A stretch of DNA of 53,635 nt from Thecamonas trahens ATCC 50062 (lineage: Eukaryota > Apusozoa > Apusomonadida > Apusomonadidae). Shown here piece by piece: positions 1-11,800 of the stretch. A model generated the notes under the pieces. It searched no databases, was not told where the DNA came from, and worked only from the letters and a program-made list of their open reading frames with translations. Position numbers and translations under genes: made by a program. The stretch lies in contig NW_013657663.1 in the NCBI RefSeq assembly GCF_000142905.1, positions 146,003 to 199,637 on the forward strand, written 5' to 3'. Every line of letters starts with the position of its first letter. The stretch's first letter is position 1.

Positions 1-186
1 CTATCTCTCCCTTCCGACCATGCGGCGAAACAGGCACTCGACCGCCCGTTCTCCGCTCCCCCCCCCCCCTCCCTACTCTCGCCATCAGCTCACTCTCCAC
101 TTCTACTTCCCCTCCCCTCCCCTCCCTTCTCCAGGTGTAGGAAGGGCAAGCGTGCAACAACGACGGTCCGTGTGGGAGACGTTGGT
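1..186 (+). promoter_or_regulatory. Upstream region of the P4-ATPase gene with a C-tract
   Basis: This is non-coding sequence before the first gene, pyrimidine-rich on the + strand. It contains an uninterrupted run of 12 C at 58-69 followed by C/T-rich sequence up to about 133. The run ends about 117 bases before the ATG at 187. C-tracts at similar places precede several other genes in this window, so this may be promoter or 5' UTR. No TATA box or other known element is evident. Confidence 0.4.
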
Positions 187-3100
187 ATGGCTGGCGGGTC
201 CGGGCAGGAGACAGAGGCTGGTGACGGCAGCGGCGGCGGGATGGCGCCCAACTATCATGTGAGCCTCAACGATGCCGAGGCCAATGCCGGACGAGAGTAC
301 CCGTCCAACTTTATCCGCACTGCCCTTTACACCATCATTACCTTTCTCCCGCTCAATCTCTTCACCCAGTTTCAGCGCTTCTCCAACATCTACTTTCTGC
401 TCACCGCCATCGTCTCGCTCACACCGGTCTCGCCGCTCTCGCCCGTCACCACCATCTCGCCGCTGGTCTTTGTCCTCACCACCACCGCCATCAAGGACGC
501 ATATGAAGACTACCAGCGTCACAAGGCTGATCGCGCCGCAAACGCTGCAGAGTATGAAGTTTATCGCAACGGCCACGAGGCCTGCGGCTCGGCCGCCACC
601 CCGAGGCTGACCACCCTGCAATCGGCCGATCTCGTGGTTGGCGACGTCCTCAAGATCCACAAGGGTCAGCTATTTCCCGCCGATCTAGTGGCGCTAGCTT
701 CGTCAGAGGACCACGGCCTCGCCTACGTCGAGACCGCCAATCTCGACGGCGAGACCAACCTCAAGCGACGGTTCACTCCGCCGGCGTGCGCCGAGCTGCG
801 GACGCTCGAGCACGTTGCCGCCGTCGCCGGCGAGATTGTGTGCGAGCCGCCAACCGTCAAGCTGTACAAGTTTGAGGGCACCGCGGCGTACGCCGACGGC
901 TTGCGCGAGCCGCTCACCCACGCTAACCTCCTGCTCCGTGGCTCCAAGCTCCGCAACACCGAGTACGTGTTTGGCGTCGTCGTCTACGCCGGCGTCGATA
1001 CCAAGCTATTCAAGAACCTCAAGATGGTGCCGGCCAAGGTATCACGGGTCCAGCACCGACTCAACAAGGTCGTCCTCGGCATCTTCTTGCTCAACGTCGT
1101 CATGCTCCTCTCCGCCGGCCTCATGTCCGGCATCATGCAGTCGGAGCACACTGCGACAGCCGACTACTTTGGCTCCATTGCCCACGAGTCGGCTGCCGAA
1201 GTCGGTGCCCTCCACTGCATCTCATACTTTGTCCTCTTCACCTACCTCATTCCCATCTCGCTCTTTGTCTCGGTCGAGATTGTGCGCGTCGGCCAGCAGC
1301 TGTTCATGAACTGGGACGCCGACATGGCCGCCGACCCGGACAACGTCGCCGAAACCGGCATGCTCTGCCGCAACTCGAACATGAACGAAGAACTCGGTGA
1401 AATCGACCACATCTTTGCCGACAAGACCGGTACCCTCACCTGCAACGTCATGGAGCTCGCCCAGTGGTCGGTCGCCGGCACGCTGTACGACCAGCGCGAC
1501 GACCCGGCTTGCCTCGCCGGCGCTATGATTGGCGCTGCCCCGCCCGGCTATGCCGCCGCGAGCGCCGCGCGCAAGAATGGTTCCGGCAAGGCCGAGCATG
1601 GCAAGGTCGCCAAAGTGCCACAGGCTGCCGCCAGCCAGCACAAGGCCGCCGGCCCGCCGTCAGCAGACATCTCGCTCTCCAGGTTCGAGGCGCCGAGCTC
1701 CTCTTCAAGCGAGACCACGAGCTCGAGCGGTGAGACAGTCGAGAGCGAGCAGCAGAGCGAGGTCGGCGAGTCGCCACATCCGCGCGACGTGGTGCAGTAC
1801 CTGCGCGCGATTGCGCTCTGCCACACGGTGGTCCCGGAGCTTCTCGACGACGGAACCCGCAACTACGAGGCCGAGTCGCCGGACGAGGCTGCGCTGGTTG
1901 ATGCCGCCGCCGCCAACGGCGTTGTCCTCCTCTCAACGGCCGGCAACGGTATCACCATCTCGGTCTGCGGTGTCGAGGAGAACTACCAGGTCGCCGCTGT
2001 CCTTGAGTTTACCTCAGACCGCAAGCGGATGTCGGTCATTGTGCAGGATGCCGCCGGCGAGTACATGCTGTACATCAAGGGCGCCGACAATCTCATTATG
2101 GACCGCCTTCGCCCCGACGAGCCGCTGCTTGCGCCGACGCAGAGCCATCTTGAGGCCGCAGCACGCGAGGGTCTGCGGACGCTGCTGGTGGCCCAGCGGA
2201 CGCTCGACCGCGCTGAGACGGAGGCCTGGCTTGCGGCCTACCGCGAGGCGCAGACGCTCGCGGTCGGTCGTGCCGAGGCTGTTGCCGCCGCCTGCGAGGC
2301 CATCGAGGTCGAGCTCGAGCTCCTCGGCGCCACCGCGGTCGAGGACAAGCTGCAAGTGGCCGTGCCCGAGACGCTCGAGTTTCTCCTCCGTGCTGGCGTC
2401 TACGTCTGGGTCCTCACTGGCGACAAGCGCGAGACGGCTGAAAACATCGGATACTCGTCGCGGCTCCTCGCGCCCGAGGTCGACCTCATCCGGCTTCTGG
2501 CAGACACACCGGCCGAGCTTGAGGAGCTCATCGCCTTCCATGAGGCGCGGATCGGCGACGACGCTGCCGCTTCCGACCATGCGCTCATCACTGATGGCCA
2601 CACGCTTGCGCTTGTCCTCGAGTCTGCCGGCCCGCGCTTCCTTGACCTGGCGCAGCGGTGCGGCGCCGTCATCTGCTGCCGCGTCACGCCACTGCAAAAG
2701 GCGCAGGTCGTTGCGCTTGTCAAGGACAACCTCGGGCGCAACACGCTTGCCATCGGCGACGGCGCCAATGATGTGTCGATGATCCAGACTGCGCACGTCG
2801 GCGTGGGCGTGGTCGGCAAGGAGGGCAACCAGGCGGTCCGGGCCTCGGACTTTGCCATCCACCAGTTCCGCTTCCTCGCGCCGCTGCTGGTTGTCCACGG
2901 CAAGCGGTCACTCATCCGGCTTGCCCTCCTCATCCAGTACTCGTTCTACAAAAATGTGGCCTTTATCTTTCCGCAGTGGCTCTTTGGCTTCTACTCGCTC
3001 TGGTCGGCCCAGATTGTGTACGACGAGATCATCCTCACCTTTTTCAACATGGCCTTTGCCGCTCTCCCGCCGCTCTACTTTGGTCTCTGGGAGCGGCGCG

Positions 3101-3683
3101 TGCCTAAGACGCTCCTCCTCGCCCACCCGCAGCTGTACAAGGCGCAACGCGACTTGTTCAACCTCCGCTCGGTCTTCACCTGGCTCGGTGCAGGCCTCTA
3201 CCATGGCATCGTCGCCTACTTTACCGTCTTTCACGCCACCGTCGGCGACGGCGCCGTCTATGCCAACGGACAGGTCGGCGGCATCTGGGTCCAGGGCTAC
3301 TTTCTCTCCACCATCCTCATCGTCGTCGTCCTCCTCAAGGCCGCCCTCCACACCTCGCACTGGACCTCGCTGCCTTTGTCTCGCTCCTCGGCTCGGCTGC
3401 CAGCTACCTCGTCATCTCGGCTCTCTACCTCGAGATTTCGTATGGTACCTTCAACGAGAGCGTCCTCGGCACCATGTCAGCCACCCTGGCCTCGCCCTCA
3501 TTTTGGTGGGCCTTGCCCATCGTCACCACCCTCTGTCTCCTGCCCGACTTTCTCGTCCGCTACGCCGCGCACACCTTTGCGCCCGAGCCGTGGGTCATTG
3601 TCCGCGAGCAGGCCCGCCTCGCCGGCATCTCCGAGAAGACCACCACTGGCCGGCGGCTAGAGCCGCATTCGCGGCATACGTGA
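187..3683 (+). CDS. P4-type ATPase, phospholipid-transporting (lipid flippase), with one frameshift
   Basis: About 1165 residues after repair, a normal size for a P4-ATPase that flips aminophospholipids to the cytosolic leaflet. Visible motifs are the N-terminal FIRTALYT..TFLPLNLF..F segment, DGETNLK in the actuator domain, PISLFVSVEIVR in TM4 (the P4 PISL signature), DKTGTLT with phosphorylated Asp near residue 412, ESPDEAAL in the nucleotide domain, and GDGANDVSMIQ near residue 857. The C-terminal membrane segments follow. Codons open in frame from a GTG at 172, but ATG at 187 is the first eukaryotic start. The frame breaks at TGGACC (3361-3366). One extra G restores the last membrane segments through to the stop at 3681-3683. 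Without repair the tail is Ser/Pro/Arg nonsense. A P4-ATPase normally pairs with a CDC50 beta subunit, and none is in the window. The exact P4 class was not assigned. Confidence 0.93.
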
Positions 3684-3782
3684 TCTTTCGCCATCCTCCC
3701 AGCCGGCTCGGCTCCTCGTCGACCGGCGGCCGTCGCGCGCACCGCTCTGCCGACCACAGCCACTCAACTCTGCCACTCCACC

Positions 3783-4361
3783 ATGGGCAAGAACCTCGGC
3801 ACCGACCTGCGCAAGTACGTGAACATATACCGTGTGGAAAGCCACCGGAGAGATACTGGGGGAGAGTGAGAGAGTATAGGCACCATGGTTGTGCAAGGAG
3901 GTGGGGCACCACGCCCATTCCCTCGGCCACCAGCTGCCGTCCTTCCCCCCCCCCCTCCCCCTGTTCCAGCGACCCCTTCCCTTCCACCCCCACCCCCACC
4001 CCCACCCCCACCCCCAACTCACACTACCCTCCCTCCCTTCCCTGTCTACAGGTTCATGGACAAGCGCCTCCGCCGTACGCCTCCCTTTCCCTACCCCCTA
4101 CCCCCTCCCCTTCCCCTCTCGTCCCCTCTGCAGCCAAGATGACCCACCCACCCACCCACCCACAACTCCCACACCACTCACATCCTGGACACAGTCACCC
4201 TCAACAAGGGCCGCAAGATCGAAGGCATCCTCCGTGGTTTTGATGTCTACATGAACATCGTCGTCGATGAAACCGTGGCGGTCATGGATGGCGCACCCAT
4301 GGGCATGGTCGTCATCAGGGGCAACGCCGTCGAGATGATGGAAGCTCTTGAGCGCGCTTAG
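3783..4361 (+). CDS. SNRPG: Small nuclear ribonucleoprotein G (SmG), three exons
   Basis: Exons are 3783-3814, 4052-4074 and 4195-4361, totalling 222 nt (73 residues plus stop). The joined product aligns with SmG along its full length. It begins MGKNLGTDLRKFMDKRLR, continues with the Sm1 segment GILRGFDVYMNIVVDE, and ends with Sm2 GMVVIRGNAVEMMEALERA. Human SmG has 76 residues. SmG is one of seven Sm proteins that ring the Sm site of U1, U2, U4 and U5 snRNAs. The middle exon is only 23 nt. Both introns start GTACG and end ACAG. The splice joints fall inside K and L codons and reproduce the family consensus KFMDK.L.L.LN, which fixes them. No single open frame covers the gene, so it is easily missed. 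The P4-ATPase stop lies 99 bases upstream on the same strand. Confidence 0.93.
3815..4051 (+). other. Intron 1 of SmG
   Basis: A 237-nt intron with donor GTACGT and acceptor CTACAG, phase 2. It contains a run of 11 C at 3945-3955 and a (CCCCCA)n-like stretch at about 3988-4017. Both boundaries are set by the SmG protein alignment. Confidence 0.9.
4075..4194 (+). other. Intron 2 of SmG
   Basis: A 120-nt intron with donor GTACGC and acceptor ACACAG, phase 1. It is C-rich with a short (CCCA)n repeat at 4143-4162. The joint restores R-L-T-L-N of the Sm1 motif. Confidence 0.88.
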
Positions 4362-4826
4362 CAGTCGTGCCCCCTTTGGCAGCACAACGCGATTGCGCCT
4401 TGCGCGGCGTGTGCAACATCCTGTCTGCATCGTGTCTGGTGGTCCGGCGCGGTTGCTGCGCCTTGCCCGCGCTCGGCGTCTCGCTCCGTCGACAGCAGCC
4501 ACTGCAGCGGCTGTACCAGCCTTTGTCGCGCCGGCTTCTCTCCTTCAGCTTGGAAGCGCTAGCGTTTTGAGCCTGCTTGTACTCGTGCTCGCCATGCGCC
4601 GCCTCATCGCAGTCGGCGCCCTCGTCGTGCTCCCACCCCAGTCGCGCCATTGCCACAGTGCACGCGGCGAACTCTCTCAATCAACCACTGACCCACTGAC
4701 CGCCATAACAACTACCAGCTCTCGTCCATCCCACCCTGTCCGCGAGTGCTCGCCCAAGTGTAACATCGGCCGACGCAGCGCTGCGGCAGGACGTCACACC
4801 TGGCACGCCTCGACCGAACAACCGCA

Positions 4827-4866
<40 letters not shown>

Positions 4867-4897
4867 GCACATACACAGACCTCACTCTGTAGCCAAG
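4362..4897. other. Spacer between SmG and the secreted-protein gene, with a (CA)n microsatellite
   Basis: A 536-base stretch with no supported gene. Open frames run through it on both strands, but none shows a domain, a conserved motif or a convincing composition. A (CA)n dinucleotide repeat of about 17 units at 4828-4861 lies about 37 bases before the next ATG and is probably in its 5' leader. The first part is presumably SmG 3' UTR. Confidence 0.5.
4828..4861. repeat. (CA)n dinucleotide microsatellite
   Basis: A perfect run of alternating C and A, followed by imperfect ACATACGCACATACACAG. It is non-coding and lies just upstream of the ATG at 4898. Confidence 0.95.
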
Positions 4898-5503
4898 ATG
4901 TCGCTTCACTGCTCTGTCCTTGTCACCATCGCTCTCTGTGCTCTCTTTGCCTGCCTGAATCCGACTGTCGGTCGGCCTGTACCTCGCCCCGACACGGTCC
5001 GTGCTGTCCGTGCCAACGCTGCCGATGTCGGCCTCGGCAACTCGACCCAGTGGCAGCGGTGCGCCATGACCATGCCGATTTTTTCTCCGCCCAACGGCGT
5101 GCCGGCGTGCGTCGGGCTCTACGCCAACGCTTCGACTGCCGCCATCGAGGTCCAAGTTGAGTTCAACGGCGCGTTCTTGGCCCTGGGATCTATCGCACCC
5201 AAGTCGGCACTGCCCGCACGGGTCTGCGCCCCGCAGATGGCCATGGCGGGCATTCTCTCCAACCTCTCGCCCGTCATGGCCGAGACCATCTCGTTGCTCG
5301 AGAGCATGAACAACGGCCAGCTGCCGCCAGGCACCATCGTCCTCTGCGCCGTCATCAACTCGGCCACATGGTCTTCTTCGGGCATCAACGGCGACGCCTC
5401 ACTCGACGCCCGCTTTGTCTGCATGACCCCCTCCCGTTGCGCTTTTACCGCCGATCCGGACTTTGGCACCTTTTCCTCCCGTTTGCCTAGCTGCTTCCGA
5501 TGA
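4898..5503 (+). CDS. Small secreted or lumenal protein of unknown function
   Basis: The product has 201 residues. The N-terminus has a typical signal peptide: a short polar start, then a hydrophobic stretch VLVTIALCALFACL, then small residues around 25. The rest has N-glycosylation sequons (NST, NAS, NLS) and about seven cysteines spread over the mature part (QRCAM, PACVG, RVCAP, LCAV, VCMT, RCAF, SCFR), which suggests a disulphide-bonded extracellular domain. I recognise no family. The start is supported by a GCCAAG context before the ATG and by the signal peptide beginning immediately. Codon composition matches neighbouring genes. It could be a cell-surface or lysosomal protein. Confidence 0.7.
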   Translation: MSLHCSVLVTIALCALFACLNPTVGRPVPRPDTVRAVRANAADVGLGNSTQWQRCAMTMPIFSPPNGVPACVGLYANASTAAIEVQVEFNGAFLALGSIAPKSALPARVCAPQMAMAGILSNLSPVMAETISLLESMNNGQLPPGTIVLCAVINSATWSSSGINGDASLDARFVCMTPSRCAFTADPDFGTFSSRLPSCFR

Positions 5504-5807
5504 AGTCTGACCACGACGTAAAGTAGCCACGGCACGGCCTTGGCCTGGCCACAGTCCAACTACACTCACTCACTAACTGACCGCTGACCGCAACTCGCTA
5601 ACTAACATCCTGATTGTGCTACTCGTGTGCCTGGACAGCCCCCCCATCATCTCCAGCCATCATGGGACGACAGAAGCAGTGATGACCCCCCAAAAAAAGG
5701 CATCCGTGCACGCTCACGCACGTCCCCCCCCCCCCCCCGGAACCGGCAGCCAGCACCCCGTATGACCCCACGCCGCTCGCATTCCTCTCGCCCACACGCA
5801 ACACCAC
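5504..5807 (+). promoter_or_regulatory. Spacer and probable 5' region of the FG-GAP gene, with a C-tract
   Basis: A 304-base non-coding stretch. It contains a run of 15 C at 5724-5738, ending about 70 bases before the ATG at 5808. Tandem ACTCACTCACTAACTGACCG-like sequence lies near 5563-5585. No gene is seen. Confidence 0.45.
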
Positions 5808-8800
5808 ATGCCTGGTCTGGAAATGGCAATAGCAACGGTGCTGGTGTTGGGGCTGGGGCTGGGGCTGGGGCTGGGGCTGGGGCTGGGCTCAGTGGATGCC
5901 GCGGGAGTGGAGATGGTGCCAGACATTGGCCCGTGTGTAGCCGAGGCCGAGCCCGCCCGACACGCCGTGGTGGCGCTCGAGCTCCAGCCAAAGAAGGTAG
6001 TGGTGGGTGACGTCGATGCCGACGGTGTGTCAGACGTGGTAGTCGCCTCGGACTGGGTTGGCCTCGTTGTGTGGTACAAGGGCCTCCCTGCCGGTGGTCT
6101 GGAGCGCTCGCAGGTCCTCACCGCTGAGGCACCGAGCGTCCTCTGCCTTGCTCTTGGCGACGTGGATGGCAACGGACGCAACGATGTTGTGGCAGGGCTT
6201 GGAGGTGACACTGACGCCGTGGTCTGGTACCGGAATCTCGAGCCAGCCGGCCTGTTCTCCTCACCCATCATTGTCTCGCGACTGGCCAACAACGTTGGCA
6301 GCGTCGCAGTCGTTGATCTGGACAGCGATGGGAGGGCCGACATCGTGATGGCTGGCTTCTCGTCACCGCTCCTGTTCTGGGTGGCAGGCGTCGACGGGGC
6401 GGGCAGCTTCTCGGCTGAGCGCATCATTTCGACAGCTGACGGCTCCATGAAAGCCATGGCCGTCGTCGACGTGACCAGCGATGGCTTGCCGGACATTCTC
6501 GTGGTGTCGTCCGAGAGCAACGCTCTGATTCTGCACGCGAGCTCCGCGAGCGGCTCGTTCACCCGCTCAGTCATCCGAGTTCAGCCCGGATTACTCGCTC
6601 TTACGGTGGCGGATCTCGCAGGAACAGCGGCACTCGACATTGCTGTTGTGAGCAACGATGGCGTCCAGCCCGTCGGGTACTTGGTCGGCGACGGAACTGG
6701 TGGCTTTGTCTACAATTCGATCCCTCTCGGCTCATTGAGCCAGCCATCGTGCATTCTGGCGGCCGACGTGACTGCCTCATCGGGATTAGAGCTTGTGGTT
6801 GGGAGCAGGGACCCGAACGCCGACACCATCTATGTCTACGAGGGTGCCGGGTATACTTCTGTGGTGCTCATCAGCGTAGCTAGTGGTGATCGCACGGTCG
6901 ACGCTGCAGTACTGGACGTCAACAACGACGGAGCCCTCGACATTGTTACGGTCGACTTGTTCTCGTCCAATGTATTCTGGTTTTCGGGCGGAGGAGGGTG
7001 GGCACAAGACACGATCACCACCGACCGCGCGGGTCTGGCCGCTGTGGCAGTCGGCGACTTTGATGCTGACGGCGATCTCGACGTCGTCATGGCATCGACG
7101 CACACTGACGAGATCGAAGTTGCTCTGAACATCGACGGCCAAGGACGGTTCGGCCTGGCTGCTGTTGTGGACACCTCGCTCGCGTTTGCCGACACCCTTG
7201 TCACGATCGACTTGGACGCTGATGGGCACCTCGACATCGTGGTCACTTCTGGCGCAGGCTCTCGGGTCGCATGGCTGCGCAACCTGGCTGGCTCGGGTGC
7301 GTTCAGTGCCGCAGTCGACATCACAACTGCGTACCCCGTCCCGGCTGGCGTCGCCGCCATCAACACCACAGGCAGCGCTCTGCCGAACTTGGTCCTCGCC
7401 AGCAGCGGCATTGCGGGGCGGGTGAGCCTGCTGGTGCAGACCACCTCTGGAGGCGGTATCTTGGACACTGCTGTTGACATTGATAGCCTCCCGCATGCAG
7501 TTGAGGTGGCTGTTGGTGACGTCGATGGTAGTGGCACCGACGACGTGGTAGCAGTGACAGCTAATGCCGACCAGTCGCTCGTGGTGTGGTATGCAGGCCT
7601 CGGCGGCAACAGCTTTGGCGAGCGGCAAGTCATTGGCTCGGGCCTGGACGAGATCAGCGCTGTGGCGGCAGAAGACGGCGATGGCGACGGCGACGTCGAC
7701 GTGTTCGTGGCGTGCAAGGGCGATGGAACAGTCCGCATGTTCGCCAACACCGACGGTGCCGGGGGTTCTTTGCTCCTGGCCGCATCCTCGCCACAGAGAT
7801 GAACGCCGCGAGTGGTCTCGCTGTCGCGGACACTGATGGTGATGGCTTTGTCGACCTGGTTGTGGCGGCGGCCGGGCGTAATGGCGTGTTCCGCCTCGCT
7901 GGGCTGGGAACCGGTGCGTTTGGTCCGGTCAACACGGTGACATCGTCGATGAACCTGGTTGCTGCCGTCGCTCTGGCAGATGTCAGCGGTGATGGCTACC
8001 TGGACACGGTTGCTGTTTCTGGCAACCTCGAGCAGGTGGTTTGGTTTGATGGCTCGAGCTCCGCGCTCGAGTCCAAGGCAGCGCTGACGCTCTTTGCGAA
8101 CGCAGCCGCAGTGTTCGACTCACCCACACTGATCGAGCCTGCCATGCTTGCGGTCGACGACATCGACAGTGACGGATACTCGGATGTGGCGGTGGTGTTT
8201 GTTTCGGGTGACTATGTGTCGTGGTTTCCCAACGACGGTCGCGGTGGATTCGGCTCGCAGCAGTTTGTGTCGCAGTCGAGCGTCAACCCGTCTGTGGTGG
8301 TCCTAGGTGACGTCGATGCCGATGGTGACATTGATGCCCTCATCGGGTCGCAAGAGTCGGGATACCTCCGATGGCACGCCAACCTCGACGGGCGGGGCGC
8401 GTTTGGCCCGGGTGTACTGCTGGCGTCGGGTTCGATGCGGCATGCGGTCTCGCACGACTTTGATGGCGACGGCTTTCTCGACGTCATGTTTGTGACGCAC
8501 CAAGAGCTGTCTTGGGTCCGCAGTGTGGCTGGCGTCTTTGGCACTCCGCAGACTGTGGTGAGCATGCCCGCCCTTGCCTTCGGCGAAGAGGCATGGATCG
8601 CGCTTGCCGATGTCGATGGTGATGGTGCTGCAGACGCTGTGCTCGGGAGGGAAGGCGCGGTGATGGTTTATGTGAACGGCGGCAATGGCAGCTTTGCAGC
8701 TGTTCAGCTTGTGACGGCCATGTCGAACGCGACGCTCGGGCTGTCGCAGGTTTGTGCGGCCGACTTTGACCACGACGGTTTTGTCGACGTAATCACGACT

Positions 8801-11800
8801 GTGAGAGACTTGCACGGCGTATACTGGTTGGCCGGGCTGGGTGGGGGCCTGTATGCTCCGCCGGTGCGATTGGACGGGCAGCTCGATAGCGCACGCGCAC
8901 TGGCGTGCGGTGATGTCGATGCCGACGGGTGGCCAGACATTGTAGCCGCGGGCTCGTCGCGAGTGGTAGCGTTTCTCAACGAGTTTGGCCTCGGTGGCAG
9001 CTTTTCGTCGCAGATTCTCATCCGGATGGGCCTGAGCAACTTTTGGAGTGCAGTCCTCGACGACTTTGACGCCGACGGCGACATCGATGTGGTCTACTCG
9101 TCAAGGCAGACGCATCTTATCGAATGGCAGCAACAGCTGTCGCGAAATGCCGCGGCGCCGTACTCTGCCGTAGAGGTTGTGATCGACAGCTCGCTCCGCG
9201 AGTGTGGCGGCGTGGGTGAATCGTTTGCTTGCTTGTGGGCCAACGCGCGGCGACTCCCGCGATGTGCGCGATCGCAGCTAGTGCTGAACGCAACCAGCTA
9301 TGGATGCCGATTTGACGCGCACGCGCAGGTCTCGTTCAAGATGGGCGTTCGAGGGCCGACGAGCGGGCCACGAGCGAAACTTGGTTGCGATGGTGGGGTT
9401 CTCTTTGACGTTGCTCCTCGAGCTGATGAAGTCGGTGAAGTGACGCTGGAGGCGCTGGACATCGACGGCCTCGGTGTGGCGCGAGCATCTGCCTTTGGCG
9501 CGCCTGGGCTCCGAGTCGGCGGCAGCCTCGCGCTGCTCGAGCTGATCAATGTGAACGTGACCCGCGCCCGCTCGCTAGACGCACCGATGGGAGTGGCAAC
9601 GTTTGGTCTCGGAGACGGCGGAGCGTTGTCGGTCGCCAGTGGCGGCCAGGCTGTTGTTCGCGACTCGGCCTTTGTTGACTGCCGGGCAGCCCAAGTTGGC
9701 GGTGCAATTTCGGCAAGTGGGATTGGGGCAACGCTACGCCTCCTCGACTCGTTGTTTGATTCGTGCTCTGCCGGCTCTGGAGGTGCGGTCTCTGTGGGAT
9801 CGGGTGCGGCTGTGGCGGTGGTGGACACTCGCGTGGCCGGCTGCGAAGCGGGCGAGGGTAACGGTGGTGGCTTTGTGGTTGCAACCGGAGCAAGCTTCGG
9901 TGGTAGCGGTCTGCTGCTGCGAGAAAATGTGGCAAGTCTAGGTGCGGGTGGCAGACTTGCGGCGCGCCCGGGTAGCAATGTGACTCTCTCCACATCGTGG
10001 GTGGTCGGCAATCGAGCTCGGGTTGGAGGCGGGCTTGCAGTTGTTGGCACTGCCGCCGACACCGGCTCTTCAGTGTTCAGCGTGGTCGACTATCCGGCAC
10101 TTGAGCGAGGCGCAGGCGAGAGTCCGAGCTTGGACCTCATCGACGCCAGGCTGGTCGACAATATGGCGCAGCTGTATGGCGGCGGGCTCGTGGCGTGTGG
10201 TGGGGTGGCAAGGATGAGCGGCGGTGGAAGTGATGTTCGCGGCAACCAGGCTGGTCGCGGTGGCGCGCTGGGCTCTTCGCGGCATGGGTTCTGGTGCGGG
10301 CGAACAAGCTGGATCGATGTTGGCGAAGAGGTGGCTGACGGGCGCGAAGGAGTCAACGGCCCGGTTGTGGAACTCGGTTTCGCCGATGCTCTCCCTCTCA
10401 GTGTTATCTCGGGCAGCGCGATCCGTTTTGTGGTTTTTGCCGTCGACAGCAGCGGGGCAAACGTGACATACTCGGGCACCGAGGTTGTACAACAGTACTC
10501 GGAGATGGGAAGCAGCGGCAGACTGTTTGTGGGCGACGCGGCGTCGGCCACGCTTCAGGTGCATCCGGTCGAGCTCCCGCCGGCGTCGCTGACGGTGACG
10601 ACAGCGGCTGAAAGCGCACCGCCACAGGTCAGATGGGCCTTGGCCGTAGTCAAGACGGCGGTAGGGCGCGGCGTCGACGTAGTCCCCCCCGAGGCGTCGT
10701 GGCCATGGCCGGGTGTCCGCCAGGCTGGGGGTCTGCACGGTCGTCGGCGATCGGCACTTCGGTATGTGTAGAGTGCCCGGCTGGCAAGTTCTCGGAAGAG
10801 ACTTCATTTGAGCCTTGCAGCGATGTGGTCGAATGCGCGGTCAACTCTGTGGATGATAGAGCTGTCGGAGCACTCACGCCGTACTGCGTGTGTGAGAGTG
10901 GGTTCTATGCCGTGGAGCGTGACCAGGGCGATGCTCAACGTGCGGCGTATCTCGTCAACTGTGCGCCTTGTCCGTTCGGCGGGACATGTGCCAAGGGTCG
11001 CGAGCTGCCAGTGGCAGCGCCGGGCTTCTTTCCGTCGGCTGCCAACAGCACGGAGTTTGTGCGATGTCGGCGTGTGGGCGCGTGTCCTGGTGAGGGGCGA
11101 TGCGCGCCCGGATATTCCGGCTACATGTGCAACAAGTGCGTCGACGGATACTTTTCCGACTCCTCGCTTGCCTGCCGCAAATGTCCCAGCGCAGCGAGAG
11201 GGATTAGCGCGGTGGTGCTGTTTATTGCTGTGGGCGTGGCGAGCGCCGCAGGTCTGGGGGTGGCGAGCAACATCAAGCGGCTGATTGCGATGGCCAAGGA
11301 TGGCGAAGGCGGAGGTGCCGGCGGCCATGCCATGCTGTTGCTGCGGCGGCGGCTTTTTCCGCCGTCTCTGTCGATGATTCTTGTTGCGTTGCAGGTGCTC
11401 GCGCTTCTCGGCGAGGCGCAGCTGTCGTGGTCGTCGGACTCACGGGCTATGCTCTCGTGGATGTCGGTCTTCAACGTGGATGTCAACGTGTTTGCGTCGG
11501 GATGCGTGGTCTCGAGTTTCCACGTCAAGTACATCGCGTCGGTGGCGATGCCGCTCGTAGCGCTGGTTGTGGCAGTCGGAGCGGCGGTGGTCGGCAAAAT
11601 GGTAGTGTGGCGGACTCTGTTGGCGCCTGTGTCTGTGGTGGGCATGGTGGACGGCGTGGTGTTTTCACTGGCGCCGCTGCTGTATATTCCCATGGCGCGA
11701 GCCTCGTTTGTGCTGTTTGACTGCGTCCGGCTGCCGAATGGGGTGTGGATCATCGACTCTGATCCTGGGGTTGCCTGCTTTGACGCCGGGTGGTGGGGCG

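Noticed and set aside
2014-2898. Long open frame on the minus strand inside the P4-ATPase gene
   Set aside because: It lies opposite a gene with clear catalytic motifs, and GC-rich codon bias leaves antisense frames open. No domain is visible in it.
4315-5160. Open frames on both strands across the SmG 3' side and the (CA)n repeat
   Set aside because: They overlap SmG exon 3, or run into the secreted-protein gene out of frame, and encode His-Thr repeats from the microsatellite. No family is recognised.
7770-7801. A tiny GT...AG intron in the FG-GAP gene instead of a frameshift
   Set aside because: It would be only about 32 nt and start GTTC rather than GTACG; adding one T to TTT restores the repeat pattern better.
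10684-10690. Programmed -1 frameshifting on the C7 run
   Set aside because: A slippery run is present, but the same kind of break occurs at twelve other unrelated sites without slippery heptamers, so error is simpler. Not fully excluded.
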